Shown: piece by piece, positions 1 to 9,834 of the stretch
Position numbering within the stretch: the first letter of the stretch is position 1
Layout of the letters: every line of letters begins with the position of its first letter
From: Ctena decussata
Taxonomy: Eukaryota > Mollusca > Bivalvia > Lucinida > Lucinidae
Reading direction: 5' to 3'
NCBI GenBank assembly: GCA_963989385.1
Contig: OZ022511.1
Coordinates: 2,356,001 to 2,420,000, forward strand
DNA: 64,000 nucleotides
Program-made: the position numbers and the translations under genes
Notes under the pieces: generated by a model
Seen by the model: only the letters and a program-made list of their open reading frames with translations
The model's database searches: none
Told to the model about the DNA's origin: nothing

Positions 1-495
1 CTGTCTGAAGTCGATTAAAGAAAGGGCTTAAAATTATTCATGATACTGATGCTAATGATATAACTTTAACCTGATTAACTATGATTGCTGGGCGTGTCCA
101 GTCTTCATTTTTGGCGGGAATGGCGGTCCGCTATTGGCGCTCTTTTTGTGTATTTTCTTAAATTCTCCTATTTTCAGTGACAATCACAAATCATAAATTT
201 GGCAGATAAATGTACTTTCAATAGCAATTATTATCATGTCAAGGCTATAATCTTTTGTTGAAAATTTAAAAGTTAATAGAATATTGAGGGTGTAAATCTT
301 TAGTCTTTGAGATTGTTTTTGAAGAAAAAAGAAAACAACTGTTTTAATCCCATTACACGCTCCGGTGTGGGTAGAATTTTAAGAAGGGGTTGAGTGGGGT
401 GGGGGTGGAGGGGAGGGTTGGCAGAGTTATTTAGAATGGACACCATTTGGAAAAGCTAGACCTCGAGATAAGCAAACAGGAATTCATGTTGTTTT
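1..495. other. no gene seen
   Basis: No splice-bounded exon or long reading frame is visible on either strand. A G-rich tract at about 384-421, with runs of three to five G, could form a G-quadruplex on the plus strand. The rest is AT-rich unique-looking sequence. Confidence 0.6.
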
Positions 496-660
496 TATTT
501 GAACCGCCTCATTTGTATTAAATTTCATTTGACCCACCTCAATTGAACCACCTCGTTTGAACTAATTTTCATTTGGACAGCCTAATCTAAACTGCCTAAT
601 TTGTACTAATTTTCATCTGAGCCGTCTCATTTGAACAGCCTCATCTTGACGGCTGATGAA
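496..660. repeat. degenerate minisatellite
   Basis: Several imperfect units of about 18-40 bp repeat the theme CATTTGAACCACCTCA, spaced by AATTTTCATTTG. The block ends at an A/T-rich stretch. Confidence 0.65.
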
Positions 661-940
661 ACTCCACTGCCTATGATTTTTTTTTCGATTTTCTTGTGAA
701 AAAAAGAAAAGAAAAAAAGAGAAGATAGATATGCAAATCTTTACTCAAAGCTTTTTAGGCAAATCTGACTTTCTATGCAAAACATTGTGCTTAAAGCCAT
801 GATACTTACAACCACGTTTAACTCTTGTTCATAAATGACCGCAACACTTATATAGGGAGCTTCACAGATCTGCAAACGGTGTATACCATAAAATGTAAAA
901 GTATTAGGACCGATTGGTCTGAGCAAACAGTGCAGATACA

Positions 941-971
941 GATCAGACTGCTCAGAAGGAGCAGTCTGGTC
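941..971. repeat. short hairpin
   Basis: A 13-bp arm (GATCAGACTGCTC) is followed by a 5-nt loop and its near-perfect complement. The core GATCAGACTG resembles the inner hairpin of the abundant GAGCCGCGACAC MITE, so this may be a distant relative or remnant. The rest of 661-1140 shows no gene. Confidence 0.5.
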
Positions 972-1141
972 AGGATCTACACGGTTTGTCATTCTATCCT
1001 CGTCTACAAGGGCATTCTAACATTTAAAAAACAAACTGTTCCATTTTAGGACAATTAGGGTAATTATTTTAGGTGTCCCAATTACTAGAATGAACCGTTT
1101 GTTTTTACCTGAAGATTCATCGGGATCCTTATATGGGCAAC

Positions 1142-1455
1142 AACACGATCAATCTAGCAAGTGGCGTGCGCACTCAGTGAAGCCTCAGACCAGTCTGGGC
1201 GTTCGCCCAGTCTGGTAAGTCTTTGCTGTTCGCTTACTATGCCGACAGCGAAGACTGATCCGACCAGGCGGCTGCCCAGACTTATCTGAAGACTGATCCA
1301 ACAAGGCGGCCGCCCAGACTTATCTGAAGACTGATCCGACTAGGCGGCTGTCCAGACTGATCTGAAGACTGATCCGACTAGGCGGCCACCCAGGCTGATC
1401 TGAATCTTCGCTGGGTGCACATGCCACTTTGTTTGGTTTGTCATATCGCGGCTCA
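1142..1455. mobile_element. GAGCCGCGACAC MITE, internally expanded
   Basis: The left edge (CACGATCAAT, GTGGCGTGCGCACTCAGTGAA) and right edge (TTGTCATATCGCGGCTCA) match the abundant palindromic element of this window. The right half contains four head-to-tail 38-bp units at 1250-1401, each beginning GAAGACTGATC. Normal copies have one such segment, so this copy has amplified one inner arm. Sequence at about 1466-1560 looks like a further decayed fragment of the family. Confidence 0.75.
1250..1401. repeat. 4 x 38-bp tandem repeat inside MITE
   Basis: Four consecutive 38-bp units, each starting GAAGACTGATCC and containing AGGCGGC and CCCAGACT, differ by a few substitutions. They correspond to one inverted-repeat arm of the host MITE. 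Confidence 0.85.
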
Positions 1456-1772
1456 TATATGTTGTTCTCGAGCAGCAAAGGCTCTGATCAGACTGCGCGG
1501 CAGGCTGGCCTGATCCTTTGCTGTTTGCGTATTCGTTGCGTACTGGTTCGCATGTTGCCGCATAAATAAACATTATCAAGTGTGTATGAGACTATAGAGT
1601 TAGTGATTTATAAAGTTTATGTTTGTTACAAAAATATAAAAAAGAATTAGATGGGTTGCTTCTTTCATTCCAGCCATATCTTCAAACTGATTGGCTCAGT
1701 AGGTTAAGCGCACTTTGATGCAATAAACTCTACCATACCCACTCTTTCTCGAGTCCTTGATTTTAAATATAG

Positions 1773-1914
1773 GATCTTACATGAGTGCTCTGTATTATTG
1801 AATTTATCAAACGAGTTGGGGAAAACGATAAGATGCGAGGCTCTGCCGAGCATATTATCGTTTTCACCAACGAGTTTAATAAATTCGATAATACAGGAGC
1901 ACGAATGTAAGATT
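1773..1914. mobile_element. snapback MITE-like element
   Basis: An imperfect inverted repeat with arms of about 60 bp. The left arm runs ATCTTACATGAGTGCTC... and the right arm ...GAGCACGAATGTAAGAT. The centre carries AGATGCGAGGCTCTGCCGAG. It has no coding capacity. Confidence 0.7.
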
Positions 1915-2535
1915 CTGTTTATCATATGAGACTAAAATCGCATTTATTAGCGAATTTTGCACTAAAACAGCACGATTTCGCCATTAGAAAACGCGACGTT
2001 TTATGGACGCCAACGCACAACGTTACGACGTAATTTGCATATTTAATCCACTAGTGAATTATCGATGTTAATGCATAGCTTTATTACACTCTCAGATGCG
2101 ACGTCCTATTATAAACAAAAATAAACCTCAGAAACGTGTGTCCTGGGGAATAAATTCAGTAGATTAGCGGACTGACAGATTCCAGGGTACAAAGTACAAG
2201 GAAAGTCCGAATGAACTAATTACTTTTACTTATCTTTGGTTACCGTCATTGTATTTACATTCAGTTGGTAAGCAACTTGTTAAAGGACGTCGGAAAACGT
2301 TTTTTCGAGGTTGCAACGTCGTGTGCGTCTCAGACAAGATGCAATGCTGTTTGTCAAGTTTTAACTACCGTCACATTTGATCATACGATTAAAGGATCGC
2401 ATGATTCATGCGGGTTTGCCGGAATAAAGACCGGATTCCTATTTTTGTCTACCATTTGACAGTGTGATCACACATGATCGCCTTGAAACTGATTATGCTG
2501 AAAATATCTCCTGGAAGTCAAAGTAGATTCACTAT
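1915..2535. other. no gene seen
   Basis: Unique-looking sequence without a convincing exon. The open frame at 2265-2459 has no splice or family support. Confidence 0.55.
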
Positions 2536-2790
2536 TAGTCGTGCGGTCGCAGTCAGTCGTGCAGCAATACGACAAAGAGCATGACTGTTAGTGAGGTAAA
2601 TGACTGGTCCCACGATCGGTCGTGAGATCGCTCAACCAGTTGTGAGGTCGAAGGACTGGTAGCATGGAAAGTCGTGCCACTGGACAGTGTCCGAAATTAC
2701 CAACTTTAATGTATGACCAACTGAAACAGACCATGGGACCGTGGTATGACCATCTAAGACGTGTGCGCGACTATCTGCGATCTGTGATCG
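2536..2790. repeat. degenerate GTCGTGAGATCG-type repeat
   Basis: Many imperfect repetitions of a motif like AGTCGTGCGGTCG / GGTCGTGAGATCG occur over about 250 bp, on both strands because the motif is partly self-complementary. It may be the body of a SINE, given the tRNA-like sequence just downstream. Confidence 0.5.
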
Positions 2791-2860
2791 CTGCACCAGA
2801 TTTTTGAACAAATTCGAAGGTCTCATCAAGACTGATTTTGAACATGAGGATGCCTACGGA

Positions 2861-2945
2861 TGAAAGGCGCCGTGATCAAGTGGTTAGCGCGACTCTGTTA
2901 TGGTGCAAAAAGTCGCTGGAAGATCGTGAGTTCGAATTCGGGGTT
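2861..2945 (+). repeat. tRNA-like SINE head (weak)
   Basis: The stretch GCGCCGTGATCAAGTGGTTAGCGCG resembles a tRNA 5' half with an A box, and GAGTTCGAATTCGG resembles a decayed B box. A paired acceptor stem is not apparent, so this is a tRNA-derived repeat rather than a functional tRNA gene. Confidence 0.4.
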
Positions 2946-3241
2946 TGAATCCGACAACTGGAAAACTCTCACTGTCAGCCCAGCAGTAAATTGGTACCTG
3001 TTTCGAAATAGGGAAGCCTAAGGGAGTGAAAAGAGAGACTGGCTCCGCCTTTCACATGCTGCGCCCAAGTTACAGTGGGCCGCTTACACCCACTGCTCCT
3101 ACGATTACTAGGCTATGGGGAACCTTTACCGTTTAACTTACGAATGCTAAGCTGTCTGAGACTGCTTACGATATGCCCATTGTACATAGGTGTTTGTTAA
3201 CAGTGTATATACAAGGGTTGTAACGAAACGAAAAAGAGCTG

Positions 3242-3323
3242 TTACGAAATGAAAAAAGTCATAGTTACCAAACGACCTAACGACCAGGTCGTTTGGTAAC
3301 AATGACTCTGTTTCGTTTCGTAA
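3242..3323. repeat. nested hairpin (TTACGAAA...TTTCGTAA)
   Basis: The inner stem GTTACCAAACGACCT pairs perfectly with AGGTCGTTTGGTAAC across a 7-nt loop. The flanks TTACGAAATGAAAAAAGTCA and TGACTCTGTTTCGTTTCGTAA extend the inverted repeat to about 82 bp. Confidence 0.75.
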
Positions 3324-3429
3324 ATTTTTTTTTTGTTTTGTTTCGTAATATCCCTGAAAACAAAGTTAACCATGTGTGATAAGTATGTCGCAAGTTAATT
3401 GTTATATTCTGTTTTATTTTATATACGAT

Positions 3430-3563
3430 CGTATGATCTACTATAGTTAGATGCCACCAGCATGTGTATATCGCAAATATGGCGTTATATTCCGTATGAT
3501 CTACTATAGTTAGATACATGTACCACCAGCATGTGTATATCGCAAATATGGTGTTATATTCTA
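3430..3563. repeat. tandem duplication, about 66 bp x 2
   Basis: Two adjacent units each contain TATGATCTACTATAGTTAGA, ACCACCAGCATGTGTATATC and GCAAATATGGNGTTATATTC. They differ by a short indel (TACATG). Confidence 0.85.
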
Positions 3564-4255
3564 TTATATCTCCTGGTCGTTGTTACCCCACCTGCTGTCA
3601 TTTTCTGTAACAAAAAGAATATGTATAAAAAATAAGCAAAACTAATAATAAACGACGAACGGGCTGCCTGATTTTTTATTTCTGAAAATTATTGTGAATG
3701 GTCGAACTAACAATAGATTTCTGTTTCGGCTCAAATTTTGTCAACGGGATTGTCTGCCCCTACTTTGACAGGGCTCTTGTAGACCATCATGGTCCTCTTG
3801 CTAATATTTGCCGAATTGAGCTTTTATAGCTTCATTTTTATATTTACAAATCTTAAACATTAAAAGTTACGATTTTCTGATAAAAACAAAAACCAAAAAA
3901 TGATACAAAAAAAAAACAAAAAAAAAACCAACTGAAATGTCTCTGTTGTTCGCAATTCCGGGACATTTCGTAGTAGTGGCAAACACATATCTTCGTCCGT
4001 CATATGGTCTTCAATTTGTGTAACGGATGTGTTCGTAAGTCCATTTGAATATGCTTAATCAATTTCTTGACACCGAGAACCTTAACATAGGCACCAAAAT
4101 ATTTTTCTTACCCTAAATACTTAAGAAGATATGCAATTTCTATGCTTTGGCAGTAATTAGTTCGCCATTTTGTGTAACTTATATGTCTAAAATCACTTTT
4201 AACATTCATAATTGCATTCTTCACCAAAGGAACCTAAATATAGTCGCCAAAGATA
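3564..4255. other. no gene seen
   Basis: AT-rich sequence with A-runs near 3895-3935 and no supported exon. Confidence 0.55.
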
Positions 4256-4493
4256 TGAGCCGCGACACCAGAAAACCAAAACAGTGGTTGTGCGCCCAGC
4301 ACAGACTCAGATCAGCCTGGGCATCCGCCCAGTCTGATCAGAGTCTTCGCTGCCCGTATGGAGGTAGCTTAGAACCTTATGTACCATTTAAGCGCACTGC
4401 TAAGACTCTCATCAGACTGGGCGGAAGCCCAGGCTGATCTGAGTCTGCGCTGTCCGCACAACTACTTTGTTGATTTTCTCGTGTCGCGGCTCA
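4256..4493 (+). mobile_element. GAGCCGCGACAC MITE
   Basis: A full-length palindromic element bounded by TGAGCCGCGACAC and GTGTCGCGGCTCA. It contains the inner palindrome GATCAGCCTGGGCATCCGCC / GGCGGAAGCCCAGGCTGATC and an asymmetric centre (CTGCCCGTATGGAGGTAGC). I call this centre orientation plus. It has no coding capacity and is non-autonomous. Confidence 0.9.
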
Positions 4494-4790
4494 TATATTT
4501 CTTGCCTATATACTTAAGAAGATATTGAGATTTTATCTTTTGGCGGTTATCCTGTTAACCATCTTTAATAATACATTCTTCGTTGTAGGTTAAGGACATA
4601 CATCCATAAATATGAATTAAACAATTATACGGACAGTTTTGGGGTACATGTATCTCGTCCTGGCGGCCGGACTCAAATGTCTCTTAAACTCATATGTGAC
4701 AGCGATGACTTGAATCAGCCCGCGCATCTACCTTTCACTTTCAACTTCTGATTTCCTTTTCCCACTTTCGATTATTGACTGTTTATTGTA

Positions 4791-5326
4791 TTAAAGGCTC
4801 CATAGTCCTATTAGAGGTAAAAATCGTCGAAGCACAAATCCTTATAAAATTGAGACAACCTTCAAAACTGATGATAAAATGTCGGTTTCTGTGCTTTTTG
4901 TGTCATATAAATAACTGACAAAAAAGAAGGAATAAGGTATTTTGAATAAAACTTGACAAGTCTCTCCGTAAAAATACGGTTTTTGTTTCTGGTTCCCCGT
5001 TGGGCAATTAACTCACACAAAAGCGAGCCAAAGAATGAGACCCATGCCTTACATTGTATTTTTATCTCCTGTACCTTGTATTGTTACCTCTTGTACCTTA
5101 TACTTTTTCCATGTTATGAAACGTTTGAAATCGAAAGTAGGTCATTTTAGTTGCCAACTTAAATGACTTAGATATTTTTCAAATCGTTTTTATGAGAAAC
5201 TAAAGGACGTTTTAATTCTTCAAAGCCTCCAATCACGATCATATACAATGAATAAACAGGAGTGGGAAGCTTGCAGCGATACTTCTTGATAAAATGTTTC
5301 ATGCTGATAGAGCAATGGGCCTTTAA
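4791..5326. mobile_element. TTAA-flanked MITE, copy 1
   Basis: A 536-bp sequence with ends TTAAAGGCTCCAT and ATGGGCCTTTAA. It is clearly homologous along its whole length to 16507-17055, in the same orientation. Shared landmarks are AAGTCTCTCCGT, TTTTTATCTCCTGTACCTTG and GAAATCGAAAGTAGG. TTAA at both edges suggests a piggyBac-like target preference; this is an inference, as no transposase is present. Confidence 0.75.
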
Positions 5327-5807
5327 GACGTGAGAAGTAGGAAGTGTGAAGCAGGAAATAAAAATAGGTAGGGGAAGTGAGAAGTCATCCATCATCTGTC
5401 TTTCGTCTTTGAGGCATGCACGTCTTCTTTGGTATCCTTTAATGCTGACGGTAAATAATTGTCAAACTATCGACTATTACTCTGTTTTGCGTTACATATA
5501 TGAAAACGAAAGCGCATAATAAATGTAGGAATAATTGAAACTGATATTTAATAAAGTTTCATTCTAAACATATTTTATTGATATTTTAACATACAAATGG
5601 GTTGGACCACATTCAAGTTCTTACAGCATCAATTACGGTCCGCCCCAGAAATACATATAAGTACATACAATACTGCTAAGTGACAATGCCATCAAAAGGC
5701 GTAGAAGAACAGCTTTAACAACAATATATAGTAGAACAAAAAAAACGAGTAAGATAATCAGAATATGGAAAAATAAATCACTTGCTTAAATAATCTCAGT
5801 GTGAATA
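5327..5807. other. retroelement tail repeat, otherwise no gene
   Basis: About 5556-5645 resembles 10845-10930: AAACATATTTTATTG, ACAAATGGGT and ATTACGGTC are shared. On the minus strand this reads as a 3' end with the polyadenylation-like signal AATAAAATATGTTTA. The remainder shows no supported exon. Confidence 0.5.
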
Positions 5808-6023
5808 TGAGCCGCGACACGAGTAAACCGACAATTTGGTTGTGCGTCCAGTTCAGACCTAGATCAGCCTGGGCATCCGCCCAGTCTGATCAGAGTCTTC
5901 GCTGTCCGCATGGAGGTAGCTAAGACCCTTAGCTACCCTTTGAGCGCTTAGCGGAGAGACTGATGAAACTGGGCAGATGCTGTGCGAACAACCACTTCGC
6001 TGATTTTCTTGAGTCGCGGCTCA
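5808..6023 (+). mobile_element. GAGCCGCGACAC MITE
   Basis: Bounded by TGAGCCGCGACACGAG and TTGAGTCGCGGCTCA, with the centre CTGTCCGCATGGAGGTAGC in plus orientation. It is about 20 bp shorter than most copies because the right inner palindrome is partly deleted. Confidence 0.9.
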
Positions 6024-6140
6024 ATTATAATAACCATCATATAGATTCGAATGAAACAAGAACCCGTCAGCACCACACATGACACAAGCCAGGCAGTTAG
6101 CTCAGGAGCAATCCTTCATACGATTCATTTAAGGTATACA

Positions 6141-6690
6141 TTTCATTTTTCGGCTGTTCATGGAAGTATAAGCGCAAAGGGTTACGTACAAAGTAAGTGA
6201 TGCCTAAAGCACGCTGGTCTGGCATTCAACACAGCCAACGAAGGCAACGTACTATAAAACTCGATTTTTTTCGTATATTCCTTACATTAATTTCAAACTA
6301 TTATTCTTACGGACCCAGCAGTTTGTTAGACCTTTTAGTCAGACAAGATTTTTGAAGAAATTCCGTCTAGTATAAATGCAGTGCTTGAATAAGGTTTTTC
6401 ACCAATTCGTTGTCTGGTCGTTGTAGCCCGAAAATTGTTTTCAAGTATTTCTTGAATATGCATATCAATTCAGTAAAACTTTTGATTCCTATTTCAAGAG
6501 GCGGGGGTCGGATGGTCCGTGAGACTATACTTCTGAAACAAACTTATTCTGATGAGCAGAAAAAGCATGTTCCGTTACGTTGTCTTCGTTGCCTGTGTTG
6601 AATGCCAGACCAGTGTTTAAAGGGCGTCTCGTAAACATCGCACGAAACCCCTTGCGTTCATACTTCCTTTAACTTCCGGAAAATGAAATT
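6141..6690. mobile_element. inverted-repeat element, about 550 bp
   Basis: The left arm (about 6141-6250: GGAAGTATAAGCGCAAAGGG, CTGGTCTGGCATTCAACACA, CAACGAAGGCAACGT) is the imperfect reverse complement of the right arm (about 6560-6690). No coding sequence was recognised between the arms. Confidence 0.6.
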
Positions 6691-6968
6691 TCTCTTTTAT
6701 TTGTATGCCATGATTTCACATCAATTTTGTCATTGTGAAATTTTGACTAACTTAACGCCAAGGAAAGGACAAGGAATAGTTAATACATGTAACCAACGTG
6801 TTCGGTTATAACTTCAACACCCGTCACTATGACATGGCGTATATCGAACGTTAGGTCGGCCAATCCATTACTTGAATTATCCGTGACGTCGCTTACGCGT
6901 AACGTCGCGTGATTGATTGTTGTTCATGGATGTATGAATATCGTCAGCCCAGTATAGGTCCATCTTAT
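6640..6968. repeat. dispersed repeat, partner at 60766-61090
   Basis: The two regions are similar in the same orientation. Shared blocks are AATTTAACGCCAA / AACTTAACGCCAA, CCAACGTGTT, GAATTATCCGTGACGT, CTTACGCGTA and GAACATCGTCAGCC / GAATATCGTCAGCC. The family is not recognised. Confidence 0.65.
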
Positions 6969-6992
6969 ATAATAAAGTATCAAAACACTTAC

Positions 6993-7091
6993 ATAAACAA
7001 GTTGTCCATTTTCTACGAATCTGACGTTCGATGAAGTAAAAGCTCCCGACTGTTCTTCTTTCAGAATATCACCATCAAGGTTGAAGGTTGT
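6993..7091 (-). CDS. FABP-like protein, downstream internal exon
   Basis: On the minus strand a 99-bp exon is bounded by acceptor CATGCAATTTCAG and donor GTAAGTG. It is open in phase 0 for exactly 33 codons: it starts TTFNLDGDILKEEQ and ends VRFVENGQLVY. The preceding exon (7916-8103) ends on a complete codon, so the two join in frame as ...DDRVIK-TTFNLDGD. The pattern 'DDRxxKxxFxLDGDxLxxxQ...xNGQLV' resembles the beta-strand region of fatty-acid-binding proteins, which carry lipids in the cytosol. The canonical third FABP exon is about 102 bp, close to this length. Family assignment is by eye; another calycin-fold protein is possible. The last coding exon was not found. Confidence 0.55.
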
Positions 7092-7164
7092 CTGAAATTG
7101 CATGTTTATAATGTCAATGTAAAGTCCTCCCCTTGCATGGATGGATGTATAATTTACGATTTTA

Positions 7165-7350
7165 CGTCCTTTACAACAGTATTTCAGTCATATCAGGACG
7201 ATGGTAGGGCGATAATGAAAGGCTAAGTGCAATGAAATCCTGTTTACGATTGAAAAGATTTGTTCCTCTAGCGCGAATCTAAAACGGGACCGCTAGATTA
7301 ACCGACTAATTTAACCCACTCAGCTACCGGGGACCCTCCTCCCATTACAA
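7165..7350 (-). repeat. tRNA-derived SINE, family 2
   Basis: On the minus strand the head GGTAGCTGAGTGGGTTAAA is followed by a decayed B-box region and a body ending GACTGAAATACTGTTG. The same body occurs at 18800-18915, 23117-23232 and 46450-46602, each with the conserved strings CAGTCATATC (or its complement) and GATAATGAAAG. It resembles the tail-domain organisation of molluscan SINEs such as V-SINE types; that is an inference from memory. Confidence 0.55.
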
Positions 7351-7715
7351 CCCATTCGTGATGTAAATGCACAAATTAAAGGTAATAAAAGTCTAGATTT
7401 ATGAATACAAATTCATTTGCCTCTCTTTTCAATAAGGATCAACTCTTAAAGGAAAAAAAATCCTCCTTCTGGAGAAAATTCTTTCCTTTAAGAGTAGATC
7501 CCATTCTGAAAGGGCTACCTTGTTCGAGAAAGCAAACTGAAAGTCACAAAAGTTGTTCCCCTTGATAAAAATGGTGGATAATCATGGGAATGTACTCCTT
7601 TACCTTAATAACAATGAGATCATCCAAAGTGAGATATTCCGTTTGACCTAGAGCTGTTTGAAATTGCAGTCTGATTATATTATTTCAGTGGCTCATAAAT
7701 GCTAGCATACTTTCC

Positions 7716-7743
<28 letters not shown>
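7716..7743. repeat. poly(A) tract
   Basis: 28 consecutive A on the plus strand, lying in the FABP-like intron. Confidence 0.95.
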
Positions 7744-7747
<4 letters not shown>

Positions 7748-7846
7748 ATTACCAAAATTGATAGAAGAAAATGGAAAACGATACTCCCTTGAACTTATAC
7801 CAGTCCAGGCATGGATGTTCCAGTCCCATAACCCTTCACCCGCCAA

Positions 7847-7853
<7 letters not shown>

Positions 7854-7877
<24 letters not shown>

Positions 7878-7910
7878 CAGAGACAGAGAGAGAGAGAGAG
7901 AGAAGAGAGA
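7854..7910. repeat. GA/CT microsatellite at a splice donor
   Basis: (GA)n with CAGA interruptions. On the minus strand it is a CT-rich tract beginning about 5 bp after the donor of the FABP-like exon 7916-8103 (AAG/GTGACTCTC). Confidence 0.9.
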
Positions 7911-7915
7911 GTCAC

Positions 7916-8103
7916 CTTTATCACACGATCATCCAAGAACGAGGTTTCAACCGGATGTCCGTATTCAGCCTTGACCTCCGTAGTTTTACCTGGGAGTTGC
8001 GTTGTGATGGTAACACCTGTCTCATTGCAACTTACGCTTTGAATAATGTTATTACTGGGCGTAAGCAACTGCAAGGCTTTTTCAACAAACTCATCCTGCG
8101 TAT
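7916..8103 (-). CDS. FABP-like protein, upstream internal exon
   Basis: A 188-bp minus-strand exon with acceptor TTTACCACTTTCAG and donor AAG/GTGACT. After two leading bases it is open for 62 codons, beginning TQDEFVEKALQLL, with ITTQLPGKTTEVKAEYG in the middle and ending SFLDDRVIK. The order DEFxxKAL ... TITT ... KTTEVKxEYGxPxE ... DDRVIK parallels FABP exon 2 (DEYMKAL ... TIKT ... NTEIxFxLGxEFxE ... DDRxxK). FABP exon 2 is usually about 173 bp, and the usual first intron falls later, so a divergent gene structure is implied. A MITE lies 18 bp upstream of the acceptor and a CT microsatellite abuts the donor. Exon 1 was not identified upstream. Confidence 0.55.
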
Positions 8104-8121
8104 CTGAAAGTGGTAAACAAT

Positions 8122-8359
8122 TGAGCCGCGACACGAGAAAACCAACAATGTGGTTGTGCGCCCAGCGCAGACTCAGATCAGCCTGGGCATCCGCCCAGTC
8201 TGATAAGAGTCTTCGCTGTCCGCATGGAGGTAGCTTAGACTCTTAGCTACCCTTTAAGCACTTAACGAAGAGTCTGATCAGACTGGGCGGATGCCCAGGC
8301 TGATCTGAGTCTGCGCTGGGTGCACAACCACATTGTTGGTTTTCTCGTGTCGCAGCTCA
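8122..8359 (+). mobile_element. GAGCCGCGACAC MITE beside a splice acceptor
   Basis: A full-length copy (TGAGCCGCGACACGAG ... CTCGTGTCGCAGCTCA), centre in plus orientation. On the minus strand its end leaves only 18 bp before exon 7916-8103, so the branch point of that intron lies in or at the edge of the element. Confidence 0.9.
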
Positions 8360-8639
8360 TTTCTTTGAGATGTTAGGCGTGAGTAAGTGAACTCTGCTAT
8401 ATCGTCTCACAAATAAATAGCTCATAGAGAAAATTTCATGCTCAGCTGAGTTGAGCACGAAAAAGGTTTTATAACCTCGGGGCCAGATTGGGCTGTACTT
8501 AGTCGTGATTGTCAAACTGAGACGGTTTCAGAACCAAGGCTGAGACAGTAGGCTGAGATAGAAAAAAAATATCTCAGACAAAATTCTGCAGAATATGAAA
8601 TTGACAGCCATTGTTGTGATTTAATGTTAGTGTAGGTTT
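8360..8639. other. no gene seen
   Basis: Intergenic or intronic sequence with a repeated GCTGAGACA theme near 8520-8575 and no exon signal. Confidence 0.5.
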
Positions 8640-8942
8640 CTGATTAGCTGTCGCCGGGCCGGGTAGCGCAATCGGTAGGGCACCTGACTCGTAAGTCAGA
8701 GGTCCTGGGTTCGAATCCCGGTCTGGCCACATACTTTCGTTTCTCCTTCCGCTGATTCAAGAAGGGCAGTTGTCAGTTACAGGCGAAAGTATGTGCACTT
8801 AGTACTGGTTAACCGCTTAGGAGGTCTAAGCCTGCCCAGGAATAGTGTGGTTAGGTTAACTGACCGTCCCGACATGACCTTAGTTGTTTACCGTGGACGT
8901 TAAGCATCAAATCAACCAACCAACCAACCAACTGATTAGCTG
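8640..8942 (+). mobile_element. tRNA-derived SINE with TSD, copy 1
   Basis: The tRNA-like head starts about 8657 (GGCCGGGTAGCGCAATCGG; B box GGGTTCGAATCCC; 3' arm TCTGGCC pairs with the 5' arm). The anticodon loop is only 6 nt, so it is not a functional tRNA. The body contains TACTTTCGTTTCTCCTTCC and GGTTAACCGCTTAGGAGG, and the tail is (CAAC)n. An 11-bp perfect target-site duplication, CTGATTAGCTG, flanks it at 8640-8650 and 8932-8942. Its sister copy is at 37227-37501. Confidence 0.85.
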
Positions 8943-9001
8943 GCAGACAGGTAAAATGCATGCACGAGAGAAATGCACGAGAGAAATTAGCATAACATAA
9001 C

Positions 9002-9834
9002 TATACTGAAAGGATTTAAAAACTTCCACCCATTAATTTTGACTATCTCAAAAATGAATGAAGCTACGCTCCTCAAAATTTTACAGCATATATATTCAGT
9101 TATACCTGTTTCTATCAATATACGGAATTTGAAATCGTTCAACCGAATCGGTGAGGAACAAGCACGTGCTCCTCGTGTTCATAGTACCGTTTACATAATG
9201 ATGAATAGCTTCATCTATACAGTTTTCTGATGAAACATTTCTCTTACAATATCAAATTGATTTTTAAAAAATTGAACTCGGTCAGTGGCTTTATTTAGCC
9301 TCCCGCACCTAAATATCGCAAACAGGCGCAGAGTTTTGGGCCAGATAAATGCTGACATTTCAAAAGGTGACGTCGCGGTATAATTTTATGCGTTAATGAC
9401 GGCAATTTACAATCTCAGACGACGTGCACTGTTTACAGGAAGCTAAAAAGACCGTCAGAAAAGCACCTTACCAAGACTGAAAACCAGAGGACATGACGTT
9501 AACTAACGTTGACGCCGTCTCCGTAATAGGCTTTGCGCGACAGCATCATCCGCAGTGATACTTGCAAATCAACGTTGATGTCGTCACAATATTAAGACAG
9601 TAACAGTTGTGGTCGAAAGAGTGTTGCATAAGATAACGCCGGCATCGCCTTATGCATTTCAGTGACGTAACGCTCTTTTACTGACGTCATTTAGGTAAAT
9701 GATACAAATAAACTGCGTAATCTTTAAATTTGATAAGTTTCAAGCAATTTGTCGTTAAATAGTCAACACTGTCATGAGTAAACAGATCAGCAGCCAGCAA
9801 TAAAAAGTGGAAGTTTTTAAATCCTTTCAGTATA
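9002..9834. mobile_element. 833-bp MITE-like element with 28-bp TIRs
   Basis: The ends TATACTGAAAGGATTTAAAA and its complement TTTTAAATCCTTTCAGTATA form terminal inverted repeats of 28 bp, ending CTTCCAC / GTGGAAG, with one mismatch or indel. TA-rich edges suggest a mariner-like target. The interior has no recognised gene, but carries CRE-like sites near 9660-9690. Confidence 0.6.
9660..9690. promoter_or_regulatory. CRE-like sites
   Basis: GTGACGTAAC at about 9662 and the perfect 8-mer TGACGTCA at 9682-9689. These match the ATF/CREB consensus. Function is unproven, as similar ACGTC-rich strings also occur inside repeats here. Confidence 0.3.

Noticed and set aside
7604..7670. Exon-like minus-strand segment between the two FABP-like exons (donor AAG/GTAAAG, reading LGQTEYLTLDDLIVIK)
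   Set aside because: Possible acceptors give 50 or 67 bp, neither of which keeps the phase 0 to phase 0 join of the flanking exons. It may be a decayed duplicate exon or chance.
8657..8730. Possible functional tRNA gene (CGT-like anticodon)
   Set aside because: Six-nucleotide anticodon loop, SINE body and tail attached, and TSD present, so it is a SINE head.
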